From: DATEDA01 sp963744255
GTDB lineage: Bacteria > Pseudomonadota > Gammaproteobacteria > Burkholderiales > SG8-39
DNA length: 64,000 nt
Direction: 5' to 3'
Assembly (NCBI GenBank): GCA_963744255.1
Contig: CAVUSZ010000057.1
Coordinates: 1-64,000, forward strand
Shown: in pieces, positions 1 through 9,067 of the stretch
Layout: every line of letters begins with the position of its first letter
Position numbering within the stretch: the stretch's first letter is position 1
Made by a program: the position numbers and the translations under genes
The notes under the pieces: model-generated
Database searches by the model: none
What the model was told of the DNA's origin: nothing
The model's input: the letters and a program-made list of their open reading frames with translations, nothing else

Positions 1-1233
1 TGCCTCAAAGGTGGGCAACACCCTGTAGGCTCGAGCGACCTTGTCGTCCTTCGGTTTACAGCGAAAGCACGAGATTCCGCGCCTTGTCAGAGACTCAACC
101 AGCGAGATGCCGCTCCCGGCATCCTCCACAATGAAGGTCACTCTCGGGTAGGGCTGGCGATACGCGACAGCTCTGCGCAGGAGTGTTTCATAGTCCCAGC
201 GGCCGCGCTCGGCAAACAGGACATAGTGACCCTCGCGGTTCGAATACCCGAAGCTGAGCGCCGAGTAGTCGGCCGTTTCCGAAGTGGAGAAGGCAGAGTC
301 AATGCTCACCCAGTGCCTGCCGCCCGGTCGATCGGTGCGCGAGTCAATGACCTGGATGTATTTCCGCTTGATCAGCGACCCGTCCGGGGTTTCGGGGGTC
401 TGCTGGTATTGCGCCGCGAAGTTGTAGGCCCCGATCTGATCGCGAATGCCTTCCAGGGTGGCCCGATCGTCCCGTTCCTCATGCAGGACTTCGTCGGCCG
501 TCGGTGATGGACCTCGTGATCGCTCAACGGGATGAGCTCGTCCTGGATGGCGATCGCCGGCAAGGAGAGCTTGTGGAAGCCGCCGCTCGCCTCGACGAAG
601 CCCGTCAGGTCATTCACGTGCAGGCGCTGCATGACGAGGATCAGGACGCTCTTCGCCTTGTCGTCGAGCCGGCTGAGGAGCGTGCTCCGGTACCACTCGT
701 TGGTGGCCGTCGCGAGCCTTGTCCGAGAAGGCATCCTCGGGCTTGATCGGATCGTCGATGATGATGAAATCCCCGCCACGCCCGGTCAACGTGCCGCCGA
801 CCGAGGTGGCGTAGCGGCCGCCGCCGGCGTCGGTCGCGAACTCGTTCTCGGTCATCTTGATCGGCCGGACCTCGGCAAAAACCCGCCGATACCAGTCGCT
901 CTCGACGAGACGCTTGAAGTCGCGCGCGAGCGTCTTCGCCAGTTCGTCGGAGTAGCTGACGCAGATGATCTTGACCGCCGGATCCATACCGAGGAGGAAG
1001 GCGGGCAGGACGACGCTGACCATGAAGGACTTGAGCTGCCGGGGCGGCAGGTTGATGATCAGCCGGGGGCACCTGCCCTGGATGCTCTCCTCGAGACAAT
1101 GGAGGATGGCGTCGATATGCCAGTTGTCCAGGAACTGCTTCCCCGGATAGAGCGTGTGGAAGCTCTGCAGCAGGAAGACCCTCAAGTCCGAGCGCAGGGC
1201 GGCGAAATAAATGTCTTTGTTGTTGTTGGTCAT
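1..1233 (-). CDS. Phage terminase large subunit (TerL), frameshifted, 3' end outside window
   Basis: Large terminase subunit, the ATPase/nuclease that packages phage DNA into proheads. The ATG at 1233 opens with MTNNNKDIYF. The N-terminal part shows a Walker A-like PPRQLKS and a Walker B FIIIDDP, as in Terminase_6-type proteins. The frame is broken twice. Near 710-716 reading resumes at ATNEWYRSTL, and near 500-515 it resumes at TADEVLHEE. From there it stays open to base 1 and includes VSIDSAFSTSETADYSAL, which fits the start of the nuclease domain. Both breaks look like one-base indels, so this is either a decaying prophage gene or an assembly fault. It is the last of three leftward genes and starts 11 bases after the DUF5681 stop. 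The family call is firm; functionality is doubtful. Confidence 0.8.
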
Positions 1234-1244
1234 GATCAGTCCTT

Positions 1245-1637
1245 CTAGTCCTTCTTGGTGGTTGAAGTCTTGGGGTTGGCGGCTTTCTGGCGCTGGGCCA
1301 CGTACGAATCGAGAATGGCTTCGTAGTTGTCGGGCAAGAGGCTGTCGACGCTCGTGTCCTCGAACCGGCCCGTGCGCCGCAGGACCTCGATCAGCGTCAG
1401 CAACGAGCGGTGTTCGCCCTGCAGGGCGCCGGCGACCATGCGCTTCACCATCGCCTGGAGCCGCGTGATCTTCCGCTTGCGGCCGTTCTCGTTGACGACG
1501 ATCGTCTGGCCGAGCTCCTGCTCGAGCAGCGTGACGAAGTTGCGCGAGCCCTTCGGCCGCCCCTTGGGGTTGCCGGAGCGCCCCTTCTTGAACTGCCCGC
1601 TCTTGGGCGGGCGCTTGTAGCCGATCTCATACGCCAT
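1245..1637 (-). CDS. DUF5681 domain protein of a phage packaging module
   Basis: A 130-residue basic protein beginning MAYEIGYKRPPKSGQ. The N-terminal motif GQFKKGRSGNPKGRPKGS is the signature of DUF5681, a family commonly found beside phage terminase genes. A role as small terminase or DNA-binding adaptor is a guess from context. The ATG at 1637 overlaps the last codons of the upstream methyltransferase gene (stop at 1627-1629), which indicates translational coupling. The gene is intact, unlike both neighbours. Residues 30-130 are charged and helical-looking with no further motif that I recognise. Confidence 0.75.
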   Translation of the reverse strand: MAYEIGYKRPPKSGQFKKGRSGNPKGRPKGSRNFVTLLEQELGQTIVVNENGRKRKITRLQAMVKRMVAGALQGEHRSLLTLIEVLRRTGRFEDTSVDSLLPDNYEAILDSYVAQRQKAANPKTSTTKKD

Positions 1638-2990
1638 GGCCGTCCTCCACGCCGGTGGCGGCCAAGCGTTCGGCCCGTACCTCCGCCCAGCTCTGCCCGG
1701 TCGCTGCCAACGTGGCCTGCTTGCCGGTGACCCGTTGCCAGCGCTGGACCCCGACATCGACGTACTGCGGGTCGAGCTCGATCGCCCGCGCCTGGCGGCC
1801 GGTGCGCTCGGCCGCGACCAGGATCGTCCCGCTGCCCGCAAAGGGATCGAGCACGATCCCCTTGCGGTGGCTGCAGTCGCGCAGGGCATCGGCGATCAGG
1901 CTCACGGGCTTGACCGTCGGGTGGAGCGCGAGGAGCTCGTAGCCCTTGCCGGTGAAGGTGTTGACGCCGGGGTAGGTCCAGACATTGGTGCGGTAGCGTC
2001 CATGCTGGCCGAGCTCGAAGTTGTTGATGTGGGGCGCCTCCCCGCGCTTGAACACCAAGACCAGCTCGTGCTGGCTGCGGTAGAAGGTGCCCATCCCGGC
2101 GTTGTCCTTGACCCAGACGCACAACTGACGGGGTGGCCCGAAGAGCGGCAGGGCAGCCGCCTGGAGCTCGCCCAGATGGCGCCAGTCCATGAAGTAGAAG
2201 TGGAGGGCGCCGTCGCGGCTGAACTCGTGCGTCTGCGAAAAGACGGCACCGAGGAAGCCGGTGAATTGCTGCGGGCGACATCTCGCCGGCGGCCATCGCG
2301 AACTCCTTGTGCTTGACCTTGCCCGTGCCGCAGACGTGGCCGGCGATCGGCACGTTGTAGGGCGGGTCGCTGACAACGAGCTGCGCGCGCTCGTCCCGCA
2401 GGAGGGCCCGATAGCTCTCCGGGCTGAGGGCATCGCCGCAGAGCAGGCGGTGGTGGCCGAGCTGCCAGAGGTCGCCCGGCCGCGAGACGACTTCGGCGCG
2501 GATGTCCTCCTGCTGAAGGTCGTCCGGATCGCTCCCGCCAGCGGCTCTCCGCGTCGAACATGAGGTCGATCTCGGCGGTCGTGAATCCGGTCGCCTCGAC
2601 CTCGAACTCCTCCCGGATGAGGATCTCCAGCTCGGACTTGAGCAGGGTCTGGTCCCACCCGGAGAGCTGGGCAATCTTGTTGTCGGCGATCACATAGGCC
2701 CGCTTCTTCGCCTCGGACAGGCCGGCCATCACCCGCGTGGGGATCGTCGTAAGCCCGAGCGCCTTGGCGGCCTGGACGCGGCCATGACCGCTCAGAATCA
2801 CCCCCGCCTCGTCGACGAGCACCGGGGCGGTGAAGCCGAACGTCTGGATGCTCGCCTTGAGCTTGGCGAGTTGCTTGTCCGAGTGGGTGCGGGGGTTTCC
2901 CGGCCAGGGCTTCAGCTCCCCGGGCGGCCGCTCGACGATCTGGCCGATCTTCGAGGTGTTCGCGTTCAGTTCATCTGCCGGCGGCTTCAT
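1627..2990 (-). CDS. ParB-like nuclease domain / DNA methyltransferase fusion, frameshifted
   Basis: Two-domain phage-type protein. Residues 1-120 are a ParB/Srx fold: WPGNPRTHSDKQL, VILSGHGRVQAAKAL and IADNKIAQLSGWD are typical. The rest is a beta-class N4/N6 DNA methyltransferase, with catalytic DPPYNVPI before the SAM motif DPFAGSGT. Such proteins methylate adenine or cytosine amino groups and usually protect phage DNA. The start at 2990 (MKPPADELN) is preceded by AAAAGGAAAAC. The frame shifts near 2535-2550 (resuming GGSDPDDLQQED) and near 2265-2280 (resuming QQFTGFLGAVF). All family motifs are present across the three frames, so single-base indels explain the breaks. It heads the leftward phage-like operon. 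Confidence 0.75.
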
Positions 2991-3048
2991 TCTTGTTTTC
3001 CTTTTAGTTGTTAGTTGTTCTCGCAGCGCCGGGGGCCGATGTGGCCTC

Positions 3049-3108
3049 AAACAAGAACGCCAAGGAGGGCGTTCATGTCGGAAGACCGACACCTAGCCCT
3101 CCTTGGCG
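3049..3108 (-). terminator. Leader hairpin with U-rich tail (terminator or attenuator) before the phage operon
   Basis: A perfect 13-bp inverted repeat (3058-3070 with 3096-3108, GCCCTCCTTGGCG) encloses a second perfect 6-bp stem (3076-3081 with 3086-3091) capped by a four-base loop. On the minus strand the right side of the stem is followed by TTCTTGTTT, which fits an intrinsic terminator. It lies about 60 bases upstream of the ParB-methyltransferase start and no minus-strand gene precedes it, so an attenuator in that operon's leader is possible. Confidence 0.5.
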
Positions 3109-3413
3109 CTGTGGGATGAGACCATACCCCACGCGGATCCACCTAACAATTTTCTTGGCGTCGAGCGCTTCTGAGCGGGTGTGGCCTGGTCGGTTCCGGG
3201 CCGTCGTCTAGCCGCAGCGCGGCCATCCTAGCGGCACGGAGCCAGCGGATCCGCATTTGCCAGCGGGTAACCGTCGCCCCAGGGCTTGACGCGTCCGACG
3301 CAAGCGCGACGTTGGGCCGCTATCCCTCGGTCGCGGAGGAGACGTGGGCCGGTGTAATCTCTGCGGCCCCCGCCTCGTCTCGAGACGGGCCGAACAGGAC
3401 GGGGACACGACGG

Positions 3414-4400
3414 ATGCGCTACCGCACGTTTGGTAGGACCGGCCTCCAGGTCTCGGAGCTGGTATTTGGCGGCGGCTGGGTCGGCGGCCTGCTGATCCAC
3501 CAGGATGACGACACCAAGCTCAAGGCCTTGCGGCGCGCGATGGAGGCGGGGATCAACTGGATCGACACGGCGCCGAGCTACGGCCAGACGCGGTCCGAGC
3601 AGGCGCTCGGCTGGCTACTTGGGGAGATCGGGGACAAGCCCCACTTGTCCACGAAGGTGCGGCTCGATACCGCGCGGCTGCACGACATCGCCGGCCAGGT
3701 CGAGCGCAGCATCCACGAGAGCCTCGAGCGCCTGCGACGGCAGTCCGTCGACGTCCTTTTGCTGCACAACCCGATCGAACCGGCCGCAAGCGGCGGTGCG
3801 GTCGCCGTCGATCACGTGCTCGGCGCGAACGGTGCTGGCGAGGCGCTCGAACGCATGCGCGAGCAGGGGTTGACGCGCCATATCGGATTCACCGCGCTCG
3901 GCGACGCGGCGAGCTGCAGGCGCGTCGTCGCGAGCGGGCGCTTCGACGCTGCCCAGGTCTATTACAACGTGCTCAACCCGAGCGCCGCGCGGGCGGCGAT
4001 GCCCGCCGGCTGGACGGGCCAGGATTTCGGCGGCCTGATCGCCGCCTGCAAGGCGCAGGGGACTGCGGTGATGGCGATCCGCGTGTTCGCTGCCGGCGTG
4101 CTCGCCACCGACGCACGGCACGGCCGGGAGGTAGTCATCGCGCGAGCGAGCGACGTCCCCACCGAGGAGCGCCGGGCGCGGGCGGTGTTCGCCGCGCTCG
4201 GCGACCGCTACGGCACGCGCGCGCAAGCCGCGCTGCGGTTCGTGCTCGCGGATCCGGACATCGCCTGCGCGGTCATCGGGCTGGCGGAACCCGGGCACCT
4301 CGAAGAAGCCCTGGGCGGCGCCGCGCTCGGCCCGCTGCCGCGGCCGGCCCTCGACGCGCTCGAAGCGGTCTACGCTGGCGGCTTCGGCGGCGGCGCCTGA
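3414..4400 (+). CDS. Aldo/keto reductase
   Basis: A 328-residue NAD(P)H-dependent oxidoreductase of the aldo/keto reductase superfamily, cytoplasmic, reducing aldehydes or ketones. The protein starts MRYRTFGRTGLQVSEL. The catalytic tetrad is visible: D51 and Y56 in WIDTAPSYG, K81 in HLSTKVRLD, H118 in VDVLLLHNP. The C-terminal QAALRFVLADPDIACAVIG is the usual family ending. The ATG at 3414 matches where family members begin; upstream in-frame codons add only unconserved residues. It is followed after 76 bases by an SDR gene on the same strand, so the two may be co-expressed. The substrate is unknown. Confidence 0.88.
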   Translation: MRYRTFGRTGLQVSELVFGGGWVGGLLIHQDDDTKLKALRRAMEAGINWIDTAPSYGQTRSEQALGWLLGEIGDKPHLSTKVRLDTARLHDIAGQVERSIHESLERLRRQSVDVLLLHNPIEPAASGGAVAVDHVLGANGAGEALERMREQGLTRHIGFTALGDAASCRRVVASGRFDAAQVYYNVLNPSAARAAMPAGWTGQDFGGLIAACKAQGTAVMAIRVFAAGVLATDARHGREVVIARASDVPTEERRARAVFAALGDRYGTRAQAALRFVLADPDIACAVIGLAEPGHLEEALGGAALGPLPRPALDALEAVYAGGFGGGA

Positions 4401-4476
4401 CGCATCCTACATTCTCACTTTCGGAGCGCCGGAGCGAAGAAAGGCCAACCCGTCCGGTACGTTGCGGGAGGAACGC

Positions 4477-5226
4477 ATGGATCTCAAAGGCACGGTCGCC
4501 GTCGTGACCGGCGGCAATGGCGGGCTCGGCCAGCGCATCTGCCACGCGCTCGCCGCCCAGGGCTGTCACATCGCCGTGGTTTATGCCCAGAGCAAGGACC
4601 AGGCCGAGGGCGTCGCGCGTGATCTCGAGAAGCATCAGGTCTCGGCCGCCACCTTCGCCTGCAACGTGACGCAGCGCGACCGGGTGCAGTGCCTGGTCGA
4701 CGACGTCGTCAAGCGCTTCGGCCGCCTCGACATCCTGATCAACGATGCCGCCTACAACAAGGCGATCCCCTTCGCCGACCTCGACAACCTCACCTACGAG
4801 GAGTGGACCAAGATCATCGACATCAACCTCACCGGGCCCATGCTCACCATCAAGGCCGTGGCGCCGGTCATGAAGCGCCAGGGGAGCGGGCGCATCGTCA
4901 ACATCTCCTCGGTGGCAGGGCTCGGCCCGCAGGGTTCGTCGATCGCCTATGCCGTTTCCAAGGCCGGGCTGATCCATCTCACCAAGTGCATGGCCGTAGC
5001 GCTGGCACCCGAGGTGCTGGTCAACTGCGTGGCGCCCGGCCTGCTCGAGGGCACGCGCACGACCGCGAACCTGCGGCGCGAGCAGATCGAGAATTCCGCC
5101 AAGACCTCGCTGCTGCGCAAGGCCGCCGACAAGGACGACGTTGCCGACCAGGTGGTGACGATGTGCCGGACCAACACCATGACCGGCCAGACACTGGTGA
5201 TCGATTCGGGCCGCACCTTCCACTGA
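4477..5226 (+). CDS. SDR family oxidoreductase (FabG-like)
   Basis: A 249-residue classical short-chain dehydrogenase/reductase. The Rossmann motif TGGNGGLG is at 11-18 and the NDAAYN variant of NNAG at 89-94. The catalytic serine lies in NISSVAG (144-145), and Tyr158/Lys162 form YAVSK. The start at 4477 is chosen because GGGAGG lies at 4466-4471; an upstream in-frame TTG would place this ribosome site inside the coding region. The substrate cannot be read from sequence. It lies downstream of an aldo/keto reductase and just upstream of a second, truncated SDR start. Confidence 0.88.
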   Translation: MDLKGTVAVVTGGNGGLGQRICHALAAQGCHIAVVYAQSKDQAEGVARDLEKHQVSAATFACNVTQRDRVQCLVDDVVKRFGRLDILINDAAYNKAIPFADLDNLTYEEWTKIIDINLTGPMLTIKAVAPVMKRQGSGRIVNISSVAGLGPQGSSIAYAVSKAGLIHLTKCMAVALAPEVLVNCVAPGLLEGTRTTANLRREQIENSAKTSLLRKAADKDDVADQVVTMCRTNTMTGQTLVIDSGRTFH

Positions 5227-5242
5227 GCGGCAGGGCATTCGC

Positions 5243-5290
5243 ATGACACTGCAGGGCAAGGCAGCCCACGTCACCGGCGGCGGCTCGCGG
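5243..5290 (+). pseudogene. SDR gene 5' fragment
   Basis: ATG at 5243 opens MTLQGKAAHVTGGGS, the standard beginning of an SDR protein up to the nucleotide-binding glycines. The similarity then stops and the downstream sequence codes for nothing recognisable. This is the first ~15 codons of a second SDR gene left after a deletion or rearrangement. Confidence 0.55.
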
Positions 5291-5344
5291 CACGCGTTTC
5301 GACGCGCCGGCGAGCACACCGTGATCCAGCGCTTGCGCCGAAAT

Positions 5345-5491
5345 TTAAATGACCCGGTGTTCAACGACCACGAAGGCCGTGATTTCAGCGAGAAACGTTT
5401 TCGCGTGGGCCATCGTCACCTGGCCGGCCGGGGACGAAAAGGCGGCCTCCAATGTCGCCGCATCCTCGAACCACAGTCGGGCAATCTCGAT
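5345..5491 (-). pseudogene. EthD-domain protein 3' fragment
   Basis: About 48 minus-strand codons (EIARLWFEDAATLEAAFSSP, then GQVTMAHAKTFL) resemble the C-terminal half of EthD-family proteins, small ferredoxin-like-fold enzymes or accessory proteins. No N-terminal half or start is present; upstream codons (to 5743) look non-coding. It lies beside the SDR scrap, so 5243-5491 is a junction of two broken genes. The stretch 5492-5763 shows nothing else. Confidence 0.5.
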
Positions 5492-5763
5492 TTCCCTGCT
5501 TTGCGCGAAAAATTCCCTGCTCGGTTTGCCTATTTCCCAGTGCCGGAGAGAAAGAAGTCCAACGCGTGCGAGGCGTTGCGCGTGAGCGCAGGGCGCGGGC
5601 TTGAGCCTGGAACACGTAGAATCCCTGCAGATATCGCTGTTAATAGGGAATTGCGCGAGAGAGGGGTTCGCTGGGGACTCCGTGCTCCGCCAGATCAAGT
5701 AGTTGCGCGCGAGTCGCAACGTTCGCTTCCGGGGGTCGACCACGGTCCTCTACCGGCGCGGGC

Positions 5764-6495
5764 TCACACCAGCGTCACCTTCGCGCGGGGCCCCGCAGCA
5801 AGCTCGTGCAGGATCTCGATTAGCTCAAGGTTCGCAGGCGAACCCCGCTGGCTGATGACCTCGATTGGGTTGGCCTCGGTCAGGCGGTTGAGCCGGGTCA
5901 GCAGGCGGATGCGTTGGCGCCGGGTAAGCTTGGCCTCCGACGAGTACCAGCGGAAGAACAGCCGTGGGAGCTCGCCGTCGCCGAACAGCTTGTTCAGCTC
6001 GTGGATGGTGACGTAGATCATAAAGAGCACCATTAGCCAGACCTGCACTGACAGGAAACGTGGCCAGGAGAAATTCTCGATGAGGAACGGAAAGAAGTTG
6101 CCGGGCGCGCCGCCCTCGCGGATGAAATGCACAAAGCCGTCGGCGAGGCGGACGACGAATGTGACGGCCCAGTAGATCGCCGACTTGAACAGGATCGGCT
6201 GGATCAACGGCGCGCCGTCGAAGCGGCGCATGAACCTCATGTGGTCGGTCACCAGCACCGCCTTGCCGACCAGCAGAGCGGATACCGTGGCGAGCACGAA
6301 GCCCGAGAAGGCGATGCCGTGCTCCTCTAGGATCATCTGTTTGGTCCACAGAATCAGGTTGAAGCCGCAGAAAAAGAAAATCACCGCCGGCAGCGTGTGG
6401 CGCACCTGAGCGAGCCACCAGCGGTAGGCGCGCAGCCACATCGGCGCCCGCGCGTCGGGGTCTGTGAGAGCGGTGGTGGTCATCTTGGTGGTCAT
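5764..6495 (-). CDS. Multi-pass inner-membrane protein of unknown function
   Basis: A 243-residue protein. After a short polar N terminus (MTTKMTTTALTDPDARAP) there are hydrophobic segments at roughly 35-55 (AVIFFFCGFNLILW), 65-85, 105-125 and 150-170 (VQVWLMVLFMIYVTI), followed by a soluble tail (175-243) rich in charged residues. I do not recognise a characterised family. The start at 6495 is supported by AGGAGGGG five bases upstream. The gene stands alone, pointing away from the group II intron; 6496-6789 upstream holds only its presumed promoter region. Confidence 0.65.
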   Translation of the reverse strand: MTTKMTTTALTDPDARAPMWLRAYRWWLAQVRHTLPAVIFFFCGFNLILWTKQMILEEHGIAFSGFVLATVSALLVGKAVLVTDHMRFMRRFDGAPLIQPILFKSAIYWAVTFVVRLADGFVHFIREGGAPGNFFPFLIENFSWPRFLSVQVWLMVLFMIYVTIHELNKLFGDGELPRLFFRWYSSEAKLTRRQRIRLLTRLNRLTEANPIEVISQRGSPANLELIEILHELAAGPRAKVTLV

Positions 6496-7074
6496 CTTCC
6501 CCTCCTGACGGATCGGCCGATTCGCCGTCCAGCACGAGGCGGATCGTCACGGCGGCGGCAACGGATAGGAAATCCGACCGTATCACACGTGGCGGACCAC
6601 CATTACCGACGACGTAACGTGAGCTGGACGAGGGCCCGGAAGGGCTATTCCGGCTTGACTGGAGGAGGTGCGCGGGCGGGCTAGATGGGGAAGGAGAGGT
6701 GGCTCCCACAGTGGGGCCGAGCGGGACGAAGTGGATCGAAGCGAGGTTCAGTGGCCGGATAGGAGACGGTCGTGATGACTGCTCTGGGTGTGCGCCGTGA
6801 TAAGGCGGCGTTTTCCAGTGGGTGTGAGTCCCACCCGGCAATTGCTCCAGCCGGAAGCAACCGGAGCAGCTATGGAGGAAACGAAATGGCTGAAGCCTTC
6901 GGATAAGCGTGCCACGAATTGGTGGCAGCGCAAGTGTGCGGGCCGTAACGCGAGTGAACGCTGAGCAATCCTCGAAAAGGACGATGCGCAGGCCGACCCG
7001 ACAACCCATTCGGGGAAGGTTGACATCACTGAACGGATGAGTGAAGCAGTACCGTCAGTGGCTGCGCCGGGGTA

Positions 7075-8616
7075 GTGGCGACAGCACGTACACAAGGAAA
7101 GCGCACGCAACACGGGAAGCCCCAAGGCGTGGTCGGGGACGACCAACCGGAGGCCGGTGACGGACAGGCCGGACGCTCTGGGGTGACGGAGAGGCTCGCA
7201 GTACCGCTGAAGCCGGGTAACGCCGGTGGAGGGAAGGGGCCTCAGTTCAAGACAGACGCAAGACGTGGTGAGGGGATCTGGAGATTGGGCAACCTAGCAA
7301 CTCCGAAGAGTGTCCAGAAACTGCAGACGGCGTTACACGCGAAAGCGAAGGCAGAACCAGGCTTCCGCTTCTACGCCCTGTACGACAAGATCAATCGCGA
7401 TGACATCCTGACTCACGCCTATGCTCAGTGCCGCTCAAACCAGGGCGCGCCGGGCGTGGATGGTCAGGAGTTCGCGGACGTCGAGGCGTACGGGGTGCAG
7501 CGGTGGCTCGGGGAACTGGCGCTTGCGCTCAGGCAGGAGACCTACCGACCGGAGCCTATCCGACGAGTGTTCATCCCGAAGGCCAATGGCAAACTCAGGC
7601 CGCTGGGCATCTCGACCCTGCGCGATCGGACGTGCATGACAGCAGCGATGCTGGTGCTCGAGCCGATCTTCGAAGCCGACCTTCCACCCGAGCAGCACGC
7701 CTACCGCCCTGGGCGCAACGCCCAACAGGCGGTGGTCGAGGTGGAGGAATTGCTGTTCCGTGGTCACCCGGAAGTCGTCGATGCCGACCTCGCGGACTAC
7801 TTCGGGAGCATTCCGCACGCCGAACTGATGCGCTCGCTCGCGCGGCGCATCGTGGACCGACGTGTGCTGCATCTGATCAAGATGTGGCTGGAATGCCCCG
7901 TGGAAGAAACCGACGACCGAGGACGGAAGAGGCGCACGACCGAAGCCAAGGATCAGCGACGCGGCATCCCGCAAGGTTCACCCCTCTCACCGTTGTTGGC
8001 CAATCTGTACATGCGCCGATTCGTGCTGGGGTGGAAGAAGCTCGGGCTGGAGAAGAGCCTTGGTACTCGCATCGTGATCTACGCCGACGATCTCGTGATC
8101 CTGTGCAGGAAGGGCAGGGCGGAAGAAGCCTTGCGACGAATGCGCGCGCTCATGGGCCGCCTGAAGCTGACGGTCAACGAGGAGAAGACACGAATCTGCA
8201 GGGTCCCGGAAGGAGCGTTCGACTTCCTGGGTTACACGTTTGGGCGGATGTATTCGCCGACTACCGGCAAGGCCCGGCTGGGCATGCGGCCGTCGAAGAA
8301 GAGCATCCGGCGCATGGTGGAAAAGCTCCATGCGATGACAGCAACGTCGACGACGTGGCAAGAGACCACGCAGATGGTGGGCAAGTTGAACCGCACGCTG
8401 CGCGGCTGGGCGAACTACTTCCAAGTAGGGACCGTCAGCGGCGCGTACCGGGCGATCGACAGTTACACCGTGGCGCGGTTGCGCCGGTGGTTGCGAACCA
8501 AGTTCAAGAAGCGCCGCCAACGAGGCGGGGGCTATCCACCCTCGATCCTCTACGACCGACTCGGGCTCGTACGGCTGACTTGGCGGGGACGCGACCGCTC
8601 ATGGGCGAAGGCGTGA
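7075..8616 (+). CDS. ltrA: Group II intron reverse transcriptase/maturase
   Basis: A 513-residue multifunctional intron protein that promotes splicing and copies intron RNA during mobility. The reverse-transcriptase core covers about 100-345, with RRGIPQGSPLSPLLANLY and the catalytic YADDLVIL (IVIYADDLVILCRKG). The maturase domain follows at 385-460 (RTLRGWANYFQVG). No HNH endonuclease domain is visible after it, so target-primed mobility would rely on nicked or single-stranded DNA. The start is uncertain: the GTG at 7075 is the furthest upstream, and the first 70 residues are low-complexity and basic. The gene sits wholly inside the intron. Confidence 0.9.
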   Translation: MATARTQGKRTQHGKPQGVVGDDQPEAGDGQAGRSGVTERLAVPLKPGNAGGGKGPQFKTDARRGEGIWRLGNLATPKSVQKLQTALHAKAKAEPGFRFYALYDKINRDDILTHAYAQCRSNQGAPGVDGQEFADVEAYGVQRWLGELALALRQETYRPEPIRRVFIPKANGKLRPLGISTLRDRTCMTAAMLVLEPIFEADLPPEQHAYRPGRNAQQAVVEVEELLFRGHPEVVDADLADYFGSIPHAELMRSLARRIVDRRVLHLIKMWLECPVEETDDRGRKRRTTEAKDQRRGIPQGSPLSPLLANLYMRRFVLGWKKLGLEKSLGTRIVIYADDLVILCRKGRAEEALRRMRALMGRLKLTVNEEKTRICRVPEGAFDFLGYTFGRMYSPTTGKARLGMRPSKKSIRRMVEKLHAMTATSTTWQETTQMVGKLNRTLRGWANYFQVGTVSGAYRAIDSYTVARLRRWLRTKFKKRRQRGGGYPPSILYDRLGLVRLTWRGRDRSWAKA

Positions 8617-8628
8617 AGTCTTGTCCGA

Positions 8629-8662
8629 GAGCCGGATGCGGGAGATCTGCACGTCCGGTTCG
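8629..8662 (+). ncRNA. Group II intron domain V (catalytic hairpin)
   Basis: A 34-nt hairpin beginning GAGCCGGATGCG and ending CGTCCGGTTCG, with the AGC catalytic triad at its 5' base. It lies 13 bases after the maturase stop, the standard position for domain V. Confidence 0.85.
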
Positions 8663-8777
8663 ATGAGCGGGATGTGGAAACGGAGCTACGGCGAGGTTAC
8701 TCGGGCACCGCCAGACGAAAGGGGCGGCAACAGACAAACCGACCCTCCTGCCACCGCGCCACATCTCGACTCTACCG

Positions 8778-8891
8778 CTATGGAGACATTTCCATCGCGT
8801 ACTGCCGCGTCCCCAGATGTCGCGAGTCGTGAATCCGACTCGGGAACACGAAGTCCTCGGACTTCAGCCCCGCTTGCTTGATCCACTTTGC
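8778..8891 (-). pseudogene. Tyrosine recombinase/integrase remnant
   Basis: On the minus strand a 30-codon island reads KWIKQAGLKSED, then FVFPSRIHDS and HLGTRQYA, which matches the middle of a family of short phage-type tyrosine recombinases. It is bounded upstream by an in-frame TGA and ends in MEMSP and a stop a few bases from the intron 3' boundary. No catalytic Arg/His/Tyr region remains. Further upstream codons to 8991 (MDSIKKQDEWKAPL) could be another scrap in a shifted frame. The rest of 8775-9067 shows no gene. Confidence 0.55.
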
Positions 8892-9067
8892 TCACCGACG
8901 CCTGGGGCTCTGCGGCGATTTGCGGCGTGCTTCGCTCGCCGCTGTGTAACGGCGCCTTCCATTCGTCCTGTTTCTTGATTGAGTCCATCACAGAACCGGC
9001 CTATATTGGCTGCGCGGTACGTGAGTGGACCCAGCAACCTTCAAGGATTCGTCAGGGGCAGCAAAGG

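Larger units (their letters stand above)
6790..8774 (+). mobile_element. Group II intron, apparently full length
   Basis: The 5' end at 6790 reads GTGCG, matching the GUGYG consensus. It is followed by structured RNA sequence to about 7070, the maturase gene (7075-8616), domain V (8629-8662) and a long domain VI whose base pairs GATGTGG (8671-8677) with CCACATC (8759-8765). The 3' end is placed near 8774 (TCTAC) by structure, to within a few bases. Length is about 1.99 kb. It is inserted between a membrane-protein gene and an integrase remnant, in the opposite orientation to both. Confidence 0.82.

Noticed and set aside
4462..4476. Upstream TTG start for the SDR gene
   Set aside because: The TTG would place the strong GGGAGG ribosome site inside the coding sequence; ATG 4477 is correctly spaced from it.
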